The notes: generated from the sequence alone by a model not told the origin. A stretch of 64,000 bases of DNA from Gottfriedia luciferensis (GCF_001712755.1 NZ_MDKC01000004.1:62001-126000); one strand, 5' to 3'; counted from the stretch's first letter, positions 16,323 to 25,638 are shown. Numbers and translations: made by a program.

Positions 16323-17006
16323 TTGAATCATGTAAATGTATTGGTTGTCGATGATGATGCAAATATTCGGGAGTTAATCTCTATATTTTTAAGTGGTGAA
16401 GGCTATACAGTTATTGAGGCTGAAAATGGTCAAGAAGCATTAACATTATTGGAAGAAAATAATATTCAAATAGTAGTAGTTGATGTGATGATGCCTGAAG
16501 TAGATGGTTATGAGCTGACTAAAGAGGTTAAAAAGTATTATGATATTCCGATTTTAATGGTTACTGCAAAAGGTGAATCTCAAGATAAATTAAAAGGCTT
16601 TGATCTTGGAGTAGATGATTATGTTGTTAAGCCTTTTGATCCTTTGGAAATCGTAGCCCGTGTAAAAGCTCTATTAAGAAGATTTCAATTGCTATCTGAT
16701 AAAAATATTTTTGTAGGTAATTTAACGATCAATCAAATTAAATATGAAATTTCGGCGAATGATCAATCGATTACATTACCATTAAAGGAATTCGAATTAT
16801 TGTTGAAGCTTGCAAGTCAAGCTGGAAGAATCTTTACGAGAAATGATTTGATTGAGCAAATATGGGGACTGGATTATGAAGGAGATGAACGCACAGTTGA
16901 TGTGCATATAAAAAGAGTACGTGAGCGACTAAGAGAGATAAAGGCTACTGTCGAAATCGTTACAATAAGAGGTTTAGGTTATAAATTAGAGGAAAATCAC
17001 GCATGA
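16323..17006 (+). CDS. OmpR/PhoB-family response regulator
   Basis: This regulator of about 227 residues has an N-terminal receiver (acidic pocket VVDDD, phospho-acceptor Asp in VVVDVMMPEVDG, Lys in VVKPFDP) and a C-terminal winged helix (LPLKEFELLLKLASQAGRIF ... DERTVDVHIKRVRERL). The likely start is TTG at 16323, six bases after AGGTG; GTG at 16314 is in frame but lacks a ribosome site. It overlaps the sensor kinase gene by four bases. The shared TTCATA repeats suggest it controls itself and the RND pump downstream. Confidence 0.92.
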   Translation: MNHVNVLVVDDDANIRELISIFLSGEGYTVIEAENGQEALTLLEENNIQIVVVDVMMPEVDGYELTKEVKKYYDIPILMVTAKGESQDKLKGFDLGVDDYVVKPFDPLEIVARVKALLRRFQLLSDKNIFVGNLTINQIKYEISANDQSITLPLKEFELLLKLASQAGRIFTRNDLIEQIWGLDYEGDERTVDVHIKRVRERLREIKATVEIVTIRGLGYKLEENHA

Positions 17007-18328
17007 AAAGCATGTATACAAGATTGGTTTTAATCTTTATTTCAGTTATTTTGTTGAGTTTAGTTATTACTTTTTTTATCGCTTCAAAATACTTTATAAA
17101 ACATGTTGAAACAGAGGTACAAGGTGATTTAATTGATGTTGGAGAAAATTTTATTTCCATCTATTCTAAACAAGATAATCAAAATGGAGTAGATGCGACC
17201 TTACAAATTCTTAGTAAAAATTTTTATCTATCACTGTATGATGAGTCCGGTAAAATTGTTTTGAAAAATACCGCACTAAAAAAGAAGAACATAAAAAAAG
17301 AACAAATATTAAGTGTACTAAACAAAAGAGATGTTCAAACAAAAGGATATCTCATCGGTCTACCTTTTGAAAAAGATGGTCATCGATATGCTTTATTTAT
17401 TCAGCCCAATATTGATCGTGGGTTCTTTAAAATGCGGAGAGTTTTATTTTTTAGTTTGCTTACAACTTTAATCATTGGGTCAGTAACATTTTTATTTGTT
17501 GCTAAGTTACTAGTAAAGCCAGTTAAAGAGCTAATACGTGCCACAAAAGAACTGGCTAAAGGCAACTATGACGTTCAAGTAACGATTAAACGTAAGGATG
17601 AAATTGGACTACTCGCTTCAAACTTTAATCTGATGACGAATAAATTAAACAATCTAGAAGAAATGAGAAGTGAATTTGTGTCAAATGTTTCTCATGAAAT
17701 TCAATCACCGTTAACATCGATTAAGGGTTTTGCAAAGGTTTTAAGAAATAAGCAGTTAGCTGAAGAGAAAAAAGAACATTATTTATCCATTATTGAAGAA
17801 GAGAGTGAACGTCTTTCTATGATGAGTGAAAGATTATTAAAGCTAGCTTCATTAGATTCTGAGCAACACCCATTCCAGCCAACGACTTACAAATTAGATG
17901 AACAAATTCGAAAAATTATTTTGGCATTAGAGCCACATTGGGAAAGTAATAAGCTTCAATTAGTTTTAAATTTACCACAAACAGAAATAGTAGCAGATCG
18001 TTTACTACTTGAACAAGTATGGATTAATTTACTTCAAAATGCGATTAAGTTCTCAAGTATAGCTGGGTATATTAAAGTAGATGTTTTAGAACTAGATCAT
18101 ACTATTCACGTCCTCATAAGCGATAGTGGGCTAGGAATAAGTCAAGATGATATTGATCGGATATTTGAACGCTTTTATCAAGCTGACCGTTCTAGAAATA
18201 AAAAAGGAACCGGGCTTGGGCTTTCGATTGTACAAAAAATTATTGAAATACATCATGGGAAAATAGAAGTTGAAAGTGTTGTTGGTAAAGGAACTAGCTT
18301 TACGATTATCCTTCCGAAAAACTTGTAA
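17003..18328 (+). CDS. Sensor histidine kinase
   Basis: This 441-residue kinase has an N-terminal membrane helix (about residues 7-29), an extracytoplasmic sensor loop of about 115 residues, a second helix (about 147-170), a HAMP linker, the dimerisation/phosphoacceptor box VSHEIQSPLTSIKGF with H231, and the ATPase domain (N-box LLQNAIKFS, DSGLGIS, GTGLGLSIV). It starts inside the regulator's stop (ATGA). Its stimulus is unknown. Adjacency to a SwrC-like pump suggests it senses envelope stress or an amphiphile. Confidence 0.92.
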   Translation: MKSMYTRLVLIFISVILLSLVITFFIASKYFIKHVETEVQGDLIDVGENFISIYSKQDNQNGVDATLQILSKNFYLSLYDESGKIVLKNTALKKKNIKKEQILSVLNKRDVQTKGYLIGLPFEKDGHRYALFIQPNIDRGFFKMRRVLFFSLLTTLIIGSVTFLFVAKLLVKPVKELIRATKELAKGNYDVQVTIKRKDEIGLLASNFNLMTNKLNNLEEMRSEFVSNVSHEIQSPLTSIKGFAKVLRNKQLAEEKKEHYLSIIEEESERLSMMSERLLKLASLDSEQHPFQPTTYKLDEQIRKIILALEPHWESNKLQLVLNLPQTEIVADRLLLEQVWINLLQNAIKFSSIAGYIKVDVLELDHTIHVLISDSGLGISQDDIDRIFERFYQADRSRNKKGTGLGLSIVQKIIEIHHGKIEVESVVGKGTSFTIILPKNL

Positions 18329-18338
18329 ACTTAAAAAG

Positions 18339-18376
18339 TTCAAATTATGTTCTTAATTGTTCATATTCTGTTCATA
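18339..18376. promoter_or_regulatory. TTCATA-type direct repeats upstream of the RND pump gene
   Basis: Hexamers TTCAAA (18339), TTCTTA (18350), TTCATA (18360) and TTCATA (18371) are spaced 11, 10 and 11 bp. They resemble the set at 16245-16268 and are probable binding sites for the adjacent OmpR-type regulator. Confidence 0.6.
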
Positions 18377-18439
18377 TAGATTTGATAAACTAATCACGTA
18401 TTAGAATTGTAACGAATCGAAAGGGGAAATAGATATATT

Positions 18440-21400
18440 ATGTTTGCAGGCTTAACGAAATTAAGTTTGAAGAACACAATATCAGTTATTATATTAAGTG
18501 TTCTTGTTTTAATAGGGGGAATATATTCTGCCCAAAAAATACAAATTGAAACATTTCCTGATGTTTCATTTCCAGCTGTTGCAGTACAGGTAGTATACCC
18601 TGGTGCATCATCTGAGGATATAGAAACTGAGGTCACTAAACCAATCGAATCAGGTTTAATGAAGCTTGAAAACTATGATCAGTTAACAAGTACTTCAAGT
18701 GAAAATATGGCTTCAATCTTTATGATTTATCCTTTTGGAACGGATATGGATAAAATTGAAAAAGACGTTGATAATGTAATCAATAAAACAAAGTTACCTG
18801 ATAAAGCAGAAGCGACAGTTCAACGTATTGCGATGGATTCTGCTCCTATTTATCAAGTTGCAATTGCAAATAACGGTCAAGAAAAAGATTTACAACAATC
18901 AATTGAAAAAGATTTACTTCCTCAAATTAAAAAAATCACTGGTGTTAGTGATGTAAGTCTTCAAGGAACAAAGGATGAAGAAATTCAAATTGTTGTAGAT
19001 AATAAAAAAGCAGAAGAAAAAGGGATATCTTTAGATACAATTAAAACGGCAATTCAAGGTCTAGATTATGCAGTGCCATTAGGATCTGTTGAGAATAATG
19101 GAAAAACAGTTTCTGTTCGAATGAAAGGTACATTAAACTCAGTCGATCAAATCAAAAAAACAGTTTTATCTAGTGCAGCTGCTCAAAGTACACAAATGGG
19201 TACGATGACTCAAGGTGCACAACTAGGTAGAGGTGCTGGACAAGCACAAACAGTAACGCCAAAAAATGTTACTGTTGCTGACATTGCAGATGTAAAAGTA
19301 GTTTCGGTTCAAGACCAAATTTCTAGATATAATGGTAAAGAAAGTTATATTTTATCAGTTTCTCAAACACAAGATTCAAATACAGCGGATGTAGCAACAT
19401 CTGTTAAAAAAGAAATTAAATCATTTAAGAAAGACAATAATGTAGAAACACATGTCATTATGGATAACGGTAAAGAAATCGAGAAATCCGTTAGTTCTTT
19501 AATTAAAGAAGGTCTATTAGGTGCGTTATTTACAGTAGTCGTTATTCTGTTATTCTTAAGAAACATTAGAGCGACAATCATTTCAATTTTATCATTACCA
19601 ATTTCAATCTTTGCAACAATATCAGTATTAAATTCATTAGGTTATACATTGAACATTATGACTTTAGGTGGTCTAGTTGTTGCAATTGGACGTATTGTTG
19701 ATGATAGTATCGTTGTAATTGAAAATATATACAGATGGAAACAACAAAAGGGTAATCAATATAAGAAAAAAGAGATGGCATTATATGCAACTAAAGAAGT
19801 AATTGGTGCCATTGCATCATCTACATTTGCAACTGTAGTAGTATTTTTACCTTTAGCATTTGTAAGTGGTATTATTGGAGAATTCTTTAGACCATTTGCT
19901 ATTTCAGTAGTCGTTTCGATTTTAACTTCTCTAATTGTTGCGATCATTTTAATTCCAACATTAGGAGCAAAATTCTTATCAAAACCGTTAAAAGAACACA
20001 GTAATGATACTCGTTTTATGAGAGGTTACGAAAAGTTACTTCGTTCGGCATTAAAACGTAAATGGATTGTTATCTTATTATCTATCGTTTTATTAGCTGG
20101 TTCATTATCGATGATTCCTTTATTAGGATTCTCGTTCTTACCTGGTAGTGTAAATAAAACACTTCAAGTGACAGCAACTCTTCCATCAAATAGTACGGTG
20201 GATCAATCAAATGTAGTAGCTAAAGAATTAGAAAAATACTTTGCAAATTCAGACAAAATTGACAGTGTACAAGCTACTGTTGGTGGTAAACGTGACTTTA
20301 TGATGAATATGGATGGTGGCAAAAATAAAGCAATCTTCCAAATCAATCTAAAAGACGGAAAGAACATGGATAAAGAACTTTCAAAAATCAATAAAGAAGT
20401 TCCTTCAATTGTTGATGCGAAAGTAAAAGGTACAACAATTACAGCAAAAGAACTTTCTCAAAATGGTCCTCCAACAGGGAACAATATTGATGTAAATTTA
20501 TATTCTGCAAACTTTAATGATTTAAAAGATGCAGCTTCAAAAATTGAAAAAGAATTAAATAGTGATGATCGTCTGAAAAATGTTTCTAATAATTTAAAAG
20601 ATGTACAACCTAAATTAGAAATTACATTAAACGATAAAGCACGCGATGAAAATATCTCAATGTTCCAAGTTATGGGAGCTATTAATGAAAAAATTAACGA
20701 CGTTGAAATCGGTGATTACGATTTAAACGGCGAAACAAATAAGCTTACTGTAGGTTATAAAACTAAAGCAACTTCAAAAGAAGATATTGAAAAAATTAAG
20801 ATTATGACTGCAACAGGTCCGAAAGAAATTAAAGACTATGTAACTATTTCTCAAAAGGATGCACCAGTTTCAATCAACCATGATGATGGAAAAATGTTTG
20901 CATCAGTAAGCGCAGAAGTAAAAGGTAAAGATACTGCAGCAATTACAAAAGATGTAACTAGTCATTTAAATAAAATTGATTTACCAAAAAGCGTCGATAT
21001 GAAAATTGGCGGCGGTTTAGATATGATTTCAGATGGATTTAGCAGTTTAGGAATAGCGATGGTAGTTGCTGTCGGATTAGTATTCTTAATCATGAGCATG
21101 ACATTTGGTGGGTTAAGAACACCGTTTGTTATTTTAACTTCTTTAATCTTCGTACCAGTCGGAGCTTTCTTAGCGCTATTTATTGGTAAGCAAACACTTT
21201 CAATGAGTGCAATGATCGGACTATTAATGTTGATCGGTATAGTAGTAACAAATGCGGTTGTATTATTAGACCGAGTTGAACATAACCGTAAAAATGGATT
21301 AGAGGTAACTGACGCATTAATTGAGGCTTCAAAGACAAGATTACGTCCAATCCTAATGACAGCATTAGCGACAATTCTTGCTTTAGTACCAATGGCCCTT

Positions 21401-21541
21401 TCAAATTCAACATCAGGCTTAATTTCGAAAGGATTAGCAGTAACTGTAATTGGTGGTTTAACAACTTCAACATTCTTAACACTAATCATCATTCCAGTTA
21501 TTTATAAATTAGTAAGCAAAAAGAAAAAGATTGAAGAATAA
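18440..21541 (+). CDS. swrC: RND-family efflux transporter, SwrC/YerP-like
   Basis: This 1033-residue protein has the two-repeat RND layout: helix 1, a large external loop, helices 2-6, helix 7, a second external loop and helices 8-12. Family motifs include FPDVSFPAVAVQVVYPGASSED near the N terminus and the helix 4 charged motif GRIVDDSIVVIENIY. In Gram-positives such pumps act without an outer-membrane channel; SwrC of Bacillus subtilis exports surfactin. One short loop insert (AAQSTQMGTMTQGAQ) is Gln-rich. Repeats at 18339-18376 suggest control by the upstream two-component pair. Confidence 0.92.
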   Translation: MFAGLTKLSLKNTISVIILSVLVLIGGIYSAQKIQIETFPDVSFPAVAVQVVYPGASSEDIETEVTKPIESGLMKLENYDQLTSTSSENMASIFMIYPFGTDMDKIEKDVDNVINKTKLPDKAEATVQRIAMDSAPIYQVAIANNGQEKDLQQSIEKDLLPQIKKITGVSDVSLQGTKDEEIQIVVDNKKAEEKGISLDTIKTAIQGLDYAVPLGSVENNGKTVSVRMKGTLNSVDQIKKTVLSSAAAQSTQMGTMTQGAQLGRGAGQAQTVTPKNVTVADIADVKVVSVQDQISRYNGKESYILSVSQTQDSNTADVATSVKKEIKSFKKDNNVETHVIMDNGKEIEKSVSSLIKEGLLGALFTVVVILLFLRNIRATIISILSLPISIFATISVLNSLGYTLNIMTLGGLVVAIGRIVDDSIVVIENIYRWKQQKGNQYKKKEMALYATKEVIGAIASSTFATVVVFLPLAFVSGIIGEFFRPFAISVVVSILTSLIVAIILIPTLGAKFLSKPLKEHSNDTRFMRGYEKLLRSALKRKWIVILLSIVLLAGSLSMIPLLGFSFLPGSVNKTLQVTATLPSNSTVDQSNVVAKELEKYFANSDKIDSVQATVGGKRDFMMNMDGGKNKAIFQINLKDGKNMDKELSKINKEVPSIVDAKVKGTTITAKELSQNGPPTGNNIDVNLYSANFNDLKDAASKIEKELNSDDRLKNVSNNLKDVQPKLEITLNDKARDENISMFQVMGAINEKINDVEIGDYDLNGETNKLTVGYKTKATSKEDIEKIKIMTATGPKEIKDYVTISQKDAPVSINHDDGKMFASVSAEVKGKDTAAITKDVTSHLNKIDLPKSVDMKIGGGLDMISDGFSSLGIAMVVAVGLVFLIMSMTFGGLRTPFVILTSLIFVPVGAFLALFIGKQTLSMSAMIGLLMLIGIVVTNAVVLLDRVEHNRKNGLEVTDALIEASKTRLRPILMTALATILALVPMALSNSTSGLISKGLAVTVIGGLTTSTFLTLIIIPVIYKLVSKKKKIEE

Positions 21542-21549
21542 TTGAAGAA

Positions 21550-21583
21550 GAGTGCCTCACACATATAGTGGGGCACTCTTTTG
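21550..21583 (+). terminator. Terminator of the RND pump gene
   Basis: GAGTGCCTCAC pairs with GTGGGGCACTC over 11 bp, followed by four T. Confidence 0.9.
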
Positions 21584-21750
21584 TATTTAAACTAAAAAAC
21601 AGGCTGTCTTATAAGATAACCTTTAGGGAAATACCTTACTAATTCCACCCCTTTGAAGCGTATCAGAGTTAATCATAAAAAGTACCATTTATTAATAATA
21701 CGATATCTCCTATTGCTCCAATACATGCGAATCAAGTCAAAAACAAATCA

Positions 21751-21814
21751 ATACCACCTCAACAAAAAAAAACGCCAATTTTTCTGTAATTTAATGGAAA
21801 AGGTGGTATTTTTT
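21751..21814 (+). terminator. Long-loop terminator-like hairpin
   Basis: ATACCACCT pairs with AGGTGGTAT around a 41-base loop, then six T. The 21584-21750 stretch before it holds nothing I recognise. A leader attenuator for the anion permease gene at 21884 is possible. Confidence 0.4.
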
Positions 21815-21883
21815 AAGTGCAATGAAGTTTCAAATGCAAGAAACATGGGTGTGTAGTAGAATTGATAGTACTGGAGGGGGATT

Positions 21884-23035
21884 ATGAAAGAATCTATATA
21901 TGTGGAAACCGAAAAAAAATTGAAATTGAATTTTGGAATTTTAAAAAAAGACATTGTACTTACCATATCACTCTTGTTAGCAATTGTAAGTTGTTTATTC
22001 CATCCACCAAAACTAGAATATATAAATTTTAAAGTATTAGTAAGTTTATTTAATCTTATGCTCGTAGTTAAGGCTCTGGAAGAACTTAAGTTATTGGATA
22101 AGTTCGCCATTTCTATACTGAGTAAATGTCATAATAGTAAAAGTGTTTCAGCAATCCTAATTTTATTATGCTTTTTTAGTTCCATGCTTGTAACGAATGA
22201 TGTGGCATTAATAACATTTGTACCATTAACACTTATAATTAGTAGGATTATAGAAACTTCTATGTTAGATACTATTATATTAGAGACAATTGCGGCTAAC
22301 ATCGGAAGCAGCCTAACTCCAATGGGAAATCCTCAAAATCTTTTCATATTTACTTACTATGGAATAAGGCCAATACAATTTTTTACAACAATTATTCTAT
22401 TAGTGGTGCTAGGAATTGTTCTGTTATTCTTTTTTAATCAGAGATTAAATAGTAAAAAATTGGAAATGGATCTTCCATATATTCCTATAAAAAATAAAAA
22501 AAAGGCAACATTATGGGGAATACTATTTGGCATTATATCTGTATCCATACTAGGTTTTTTAAGCTACAAACTTGCGTTCATCATCGCACTTTCAACCGCA
22601 TGTATACTTGATATAAAATTATTGAAGAAAATTGATTATTTATTGCTTCTTACTTTTATCTGTTTTTTTATATTTATAGGAAACATATCGGAATTAAATG
22701 TAGTACACACATTTGCCATCGAAAATCTCAAAAGTCCCACATCAATCTTTTTCAGTTCCATCATTTTAAGCCAACTAATAAGCAATGTACCAGCTGCGAT
22801 CTTTTTATCAAAATTCTCGGTGAATTGGCAGCCTTTATTAGTAGGTGTGAATTTAGGTGGACTTGGTACGATTGTTGCTTCCCTTGCAAGTGTAATTTCA
22901 TTTAAATTTTTTATAAAGAGAGATCCACAAAAAAGTAAAATGTACCTTATAAGGTTTAGCTTTTATAACTTTTCGATTTTAGCTCTTTTAACTCTTGTTT
23001 ATTATTTTGCGATGAAATATCAAAATTTCTTTTAA
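21884..23035 (+). CDS. SLC13/ArsB-like anion permease
   Basis: This 383-residue protein has about ten membrane helices in two repeats. Each repeat carries the family re-entrant motif: SMLVTNDVALITFVPLTL with ANIGSSLTPMGNPQNL in the first half, and SQLISNVPAAIFLSKF with GVNLGGLGTIVASLASVISF in the second. These Asn-Pro and Gly-rich loops define the ion transporter superfamily of dicarboxylate, citrate, arsenite and sodium/proton carriers. It is shorter than most SLC13 members. The substrate is not determinable. The ribosome site is TGGAGGGGG. Confidence 0.82.
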   Translation: MKESIYVETEKKLKLNFGILKKDIVLTISLLLAIVSCLFHPPKLEYINFKVLVSLFNLMLVVKALEELKLLDKFAISILSKCHNSKSVSAILILLCFFSSMLVTNDVALITFVPLTLIISRIIETSMLDTIILETIAANIGSSLTPMGNPQNLFIFTYYGIRPIQFFTTIILLVVLGIVLLFFFNQRLNSKKLEMDLPYIPIKNKKKATLWGILFGIISVSILGFLSYKLAFIIALSTACILDIKLLKKIDYLLLLTFICFFIFIGNISELNVVHTFAIENLKSPTSIFFSSIILSQLISNVPAAIFLSKFSVNWQPLLVGVNLGGLGTIVASLASVISFKFFIKRDPQKSKMYLIRFSFYNFSILALLTLVYYFAMKYQNFF

Positions 23036-23074
23036 TGCAAAGTTATAACAATCTACTTCAACAGAACCAAAAAT

Positions 23075-23110
23075 AAAAAAAGAGCTTAGGCACAAACGCT
23101 ACCTAAGCTC
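23075..23110 (-). terminator. Terminator of the HesB-like gene
   Basis: GAGCTTAGG pairs with CCTAAGCTC around 11 bases. On the minus strand a T-run follows. It can also act for the convergent anion permease. Confidence 0.8.
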
Positions 23111-23116
23111 CATTTA

Positions 23117-23407
23117 TTATTTAGGTTCATAATCAAAATGCAATTCATTATTTTCATTTAAAATTACACTTAAATTATAATCTTTAAAATACCATAAATC
23201 TGTTTCGTTTATAAAATAGACTACGTTATCAACCGTAATTGATTCCCCGATGTCCACAGGCTGTTCTTTTGTAACACCTAAAGAATAACCTTTATGTATT
23301 GTACTATTTCCCCCGTATCGCGCGAAAAAACGAATTGTATCTCCTTCTTTTACATTCATCTCATCTTGAAACCATTTTAATGCATCTTCGGAAATTTTAA
23401 TTTTCAT
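23117..23407 (-). CDS. HesB/YneR-like A-type carrier homologue without cysteines
   Basis: This 96-residue protein matches the HesB/YadR/YfhF group (YneR-like), with ALKWFQDEMNVKEGDTIRFF and YGGNS as landmarks. True A-type Fe-S carriers bind clusters through three cysteines; this protein contains no cysteine at all, as I recall for YneR relatives, so cluster carriage is unlikely. Its role is unknown. A good ribosome site (AGAAAGGTCGG) precedes the ATG. Confidence 0.8.
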   Translation of the reverse strand: MKIKISEDALKWFQDEMNVKEGDTIRFFARYGGNSTIHKGYSLGVTKEQPVDIGESITVDNVVYFINETDLWYFKDYNLSVILNENNELHFDYEPK

Positions 23408-23582
23408 TGTAACCGACCTTTCTTTATCTTATAAAAATATTATAGTATGAATGTGAAAAACTATACAGAAAAGTGATGTTAAGTGCAAAAAGTGTAACTA
23501 GAATAAAGAAGAAAACCCAGATCAAAAAGGTTTTCTTCTATAATTGAAGTATTTTAAGACGGGCGTTTTAGATAAATCTATC

Positions 23583-24281
23583 TTATTTTTTGAAAAAAGA
23601 TAGGATGTTGTTTTTAAATAAAATAAATAGTGAAACGACGACGAATCCATAGTAGACGATTTGTTCAACTAGTGGTGTAGCATCAATAAAGGAGAATAGA
23701 CCTTCAGAAAATACTTTACCGCCAAAGAAAATTAATAGAATACCCAGCAAAGTAAAAATCACTTTAATATTTAAATTAATTGTAGTTTTGATAAATAAAT
23801 ATGCAATTAAAATAGCTGCAATAATTCCTAAAAAAATAGAAATCATACCAACAAAGGCGATTGTATGTGCATTTGATAAAACAAACAGAACTAGCTCTAA
23901 GCCTTCGCGAATCACAAATACGCTTGCCATGAAAAATAATGAAATACTGCTATCTATAATTTTAAATTCTGATTTTAGTTTATCTGAAATATTCATGCTA
24001 CTTTGACTACTTAACCAGTAAATAAAATAGAAGATTAGCAATGCTGCAATTAATTGGATTACACCTTCAATAGTATGTTCAACATTTCCATTTAGTTCAC
24101 CGAATGTCGTAAATATGAAAAATCCAGCAAAAATACTAACTACTGCGCCAAGTATTGTTCCGTAAACTACTGACTTAATTAAATGCTCTTTTTTACTCTG
24201 AATTAAAGTAATGAGTAAGTACCCGATTACTAAGGAAACCTCAAGGCCTTCTCGTAAAGCTATTAAAAAATTAGCATTCAA
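23583..24281 (-). CDS. FTR1-family iron permease (EfeU-like)
   Basis: This protein of about 232 residues has seven predicted helices and two iron-binding REGLE motifs (residues 10-14 and 125-129), the signature of FTR1/EfeU high-affinity ferrous-iron permeases. The start is taken as TTG at 24281, preceded on the minus strand by CGGGAGGATGATAG. This places REGLE ten residues from the N terminus as in EfeU, while the open frame to 24410 lacks a ribosome site. The usual partners EfeO and EfeB are not next to it, and I see no clear Fur box. Confidence 0.87.
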   Translation of the reverse strand: MNANFLIALREGLEVSLVIGYLLITLIQSKKEHLIKSVVYGTILGAVVSIFAGFFIFTTFGELNGNVEHTIEGVIQLIAALLIFYFIYWLSSQSSMNISDKLKSEFKIIDSSISLFFMASVFVIREGLELVLFVLSNAHTIAFVGMISIFLGIIAAILIAYLFIKTTINLNIKVIFTLLGILLIFFGGKVFSEGLFSFIDATPLVEQIVYYGFVVVSLFILFKNNILSFFKK

Positions 24282-24435
24282 TTCACTATCATCCTCCCGA
24301 TTATATTTAAATCTACTAACTAGATTATTCTTTAATAGAAGAATGGACACTATTTTATTAATAAATAGGCATAATAAGTTGTGTGGTAAAATTAATATAA
24401 AATAGCCCAAAATGTAAATATTAGAAGGGGAAAAA

Positions 24436-24771
24436 ATGGAATCTTTTACAAGTAGAGCGATTGAAATTATTAAAAATATACCACGAGGAAAAGTAATGAC
24501 ATATGGTCAAGTTGCAAAATTGGCCGGAAGTCCAAGAGGAGCTAGGCAGGTTGTAAGAATATTACACTCGATGGGCCAAAAATACCAATTGCCATGGCAT
24601 AGAGTTATAAATGCTAAAGGTGAAATAGGAATTCAAGATGAAGAAGGATTTTTAAGACAAAAGCATTTCCTCCAAAACGAAGGGGTTAAATTTACGAGCG
24701 AGAGAACAATTAACCTAAAGGAATATCAAGTAAGTGTAGTTCTTGAGAAAGAAGATGTGGATTTAATTTAG
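24436..24771 (+). CDS. Alkyltransferase-like protein (ATL), MGMT family
   Basis: This 111-residue protein is the DNA-binding domain of O6-alkylguanine-DNA alkyltransferase. The helix-turn-helix with arginine finger is seen in YGQVAKLAGSPRGARQVV. The active site reads PWHRV (residues 53-57): the catalytic Cys of PCHRV is replaced by Trp54. ATL proteins bind alkylated guanine and flag it for nucleotide excision repair instead of removing the alkyl group. The ribosome site is AGAAGGGGAAA. Confidence 0.92.
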   Translation: MESFTSRAIEIIKNIPRGKVMTYGQVAKLAGSPRGARQVVRILHSMGQKYQLPWHRVINAKGEIGIQDEEGFLRQKHFLQNEGVKFTSERTINLKEYQVSVVLEKEDVDLI

Positions 24772-24822
24772 GATCTAAGGAAAAGGCTCATTCTAACTAG
24801 ATAGATTAAGAACGAGATTACT

Positions 24823-24862
24823 ACTCAAAATTCATTAATAAATGGATTTTGGGTATTTTTTT
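24823..24862 (+). terminator. Terminator after the ATL gene
   Basis: ACTCAAAATTCATT pairs with AATGGATTTTGGGT over 14 bp (some G-T pairs), loop AATA, followed by eight T. Confidence 0.85.
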
Positions 24863-24951
24863 TCAAAAATGACTATAATTAAAACATTGTTACGCATAAT
24901 ATTGTTGTGAAATTGTATAAATGTTGTATCGAAAGTGTTACGATGGAATAC

Positions 24952-24980
24952 TTTACAATAAAACATTGTTTTGTTATACT
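24952..24980 (+). promoter_or_regulatory. SigA-type promoter candidate before the YhbD-like gene
   Basis: TTTACA and TATACT are separated by 17 bp. The transcript start would fall almost on the ribosome site, giving a very short leader, so an upstream promoter is also possible. An 11-bp direct repeat AAAACATTGTT occurs at 24881-24891 and 24960-24970, the second copy inside the promoter. Confidence 0.45.
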
Positions 24981-25000
24981 CGTGTCAGGAGGAATGTCAT

Positions 25001-25618
25001 ATGGGTGAAGAATTAATTTCCAAAAAAGATTTACTACAACTTACAGGCATATCGTACGGACAGCTTTATCGATGGAAAAGGAAAAACATCATTCCGGAAG
25101 AGTGGTTTATGAAAAAATCAAGCTTTACTGGGCAGGAAACGTTTTTTCCAAAACAGAGAATTTTGGATCGGATTGAAAAAATAAAAGAGTTGAAGGATGA
25201 TCAATCATTAGATGATATTGCTAGAGTGTTTTCAGTCAATGAAGAAATCGTTTCTGATCGTGGGAATGCTACTTTATCTTTGGAGCAAATCCCTAAACAA
25301 GTCGTACAAATATATCAATCACTTTTTCCAAATACTAAATTAGAGCATTTAAGTACGGTTCAACTATGTTCGTTACTTTTTGTAAACGAGTGGCTTTCAA
25401 ATGGTAGTGTAACAATAGAAGAAATAAAACAATTTTTAAATTTGGTTGAGACGCATAAAAACCAAATTAACTTGGATGATGCGACTGTCATTTATATTCG
25501 AAAATTTGGTATGGGTACATGGATTATTGGAAATCAACATGAGACGTTTGTTGATCAAAAGGATTCGATCTTAATCAATGTTACTCTCTCGAACTATTTA
25601 AATAAATCGATTAAATAA
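25001..25618 (+). CDS. YhbD family protein (DUF4004)
   Basis: This 205-residue protein begins with a MerR-like helix-turn-helix (SKKDLLQLTGISYGQLYRWK, residues 7-26) followed by an all-helical region that resembles YhbD of Bacillus subtilis. The start is ATG at 25001 after CAGGAGGAATGTCAT; an in-frame upstream TTG at 24971 would lie in the promoter. The bactofilin gene follows 20 bp later, the same pairing as yhbD with yhbE/yhbF. A regulatory or morphogenetic partnership with bactofilin is likely but the function is not established. Confidence 0.82.
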   Translation: MGEELISKKDLLQLTGISYGQLYRWKRKNIIPEEWFMKKSSFTGQETFFPKQRILDRIEKIKELKDDQSLDDIARVFSVNEEIVSDRGNATLSLEQIPKQVVQIYQSLFPNTKLEHLSTVQLCSLLFVNEWLSNGSVTIEEIKQFLNLVETHKNQINLDDATVIYIRKFGMGTWIIGNQHETFVDQKDSILINVTLSNYLNKSIK

Positions 25619-25638
25619 ATTATGGAGGAGAGATTATA

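Noticed and set aside
20962-21492. Minus-strand frame of 176 codons opposite the RND pump
   Set aside because: It is antisense to a fully convincing RND gene, has no ribosome site and only low-complexity Ile/Thr/Asn-rich sequence.
21653-21856. 67-codon plus-strand frame between the RND pump and anion permease genes
   Set aside because: No ribosome site, and it runs through a terminator-like hairpin.
21748-22110. Minus-strand frame of 120 codons opposite the anion permease start
   Set aside because: Overlaps the permease N terminus and a hairpin; there is no ribosome site and no recognisable domain.
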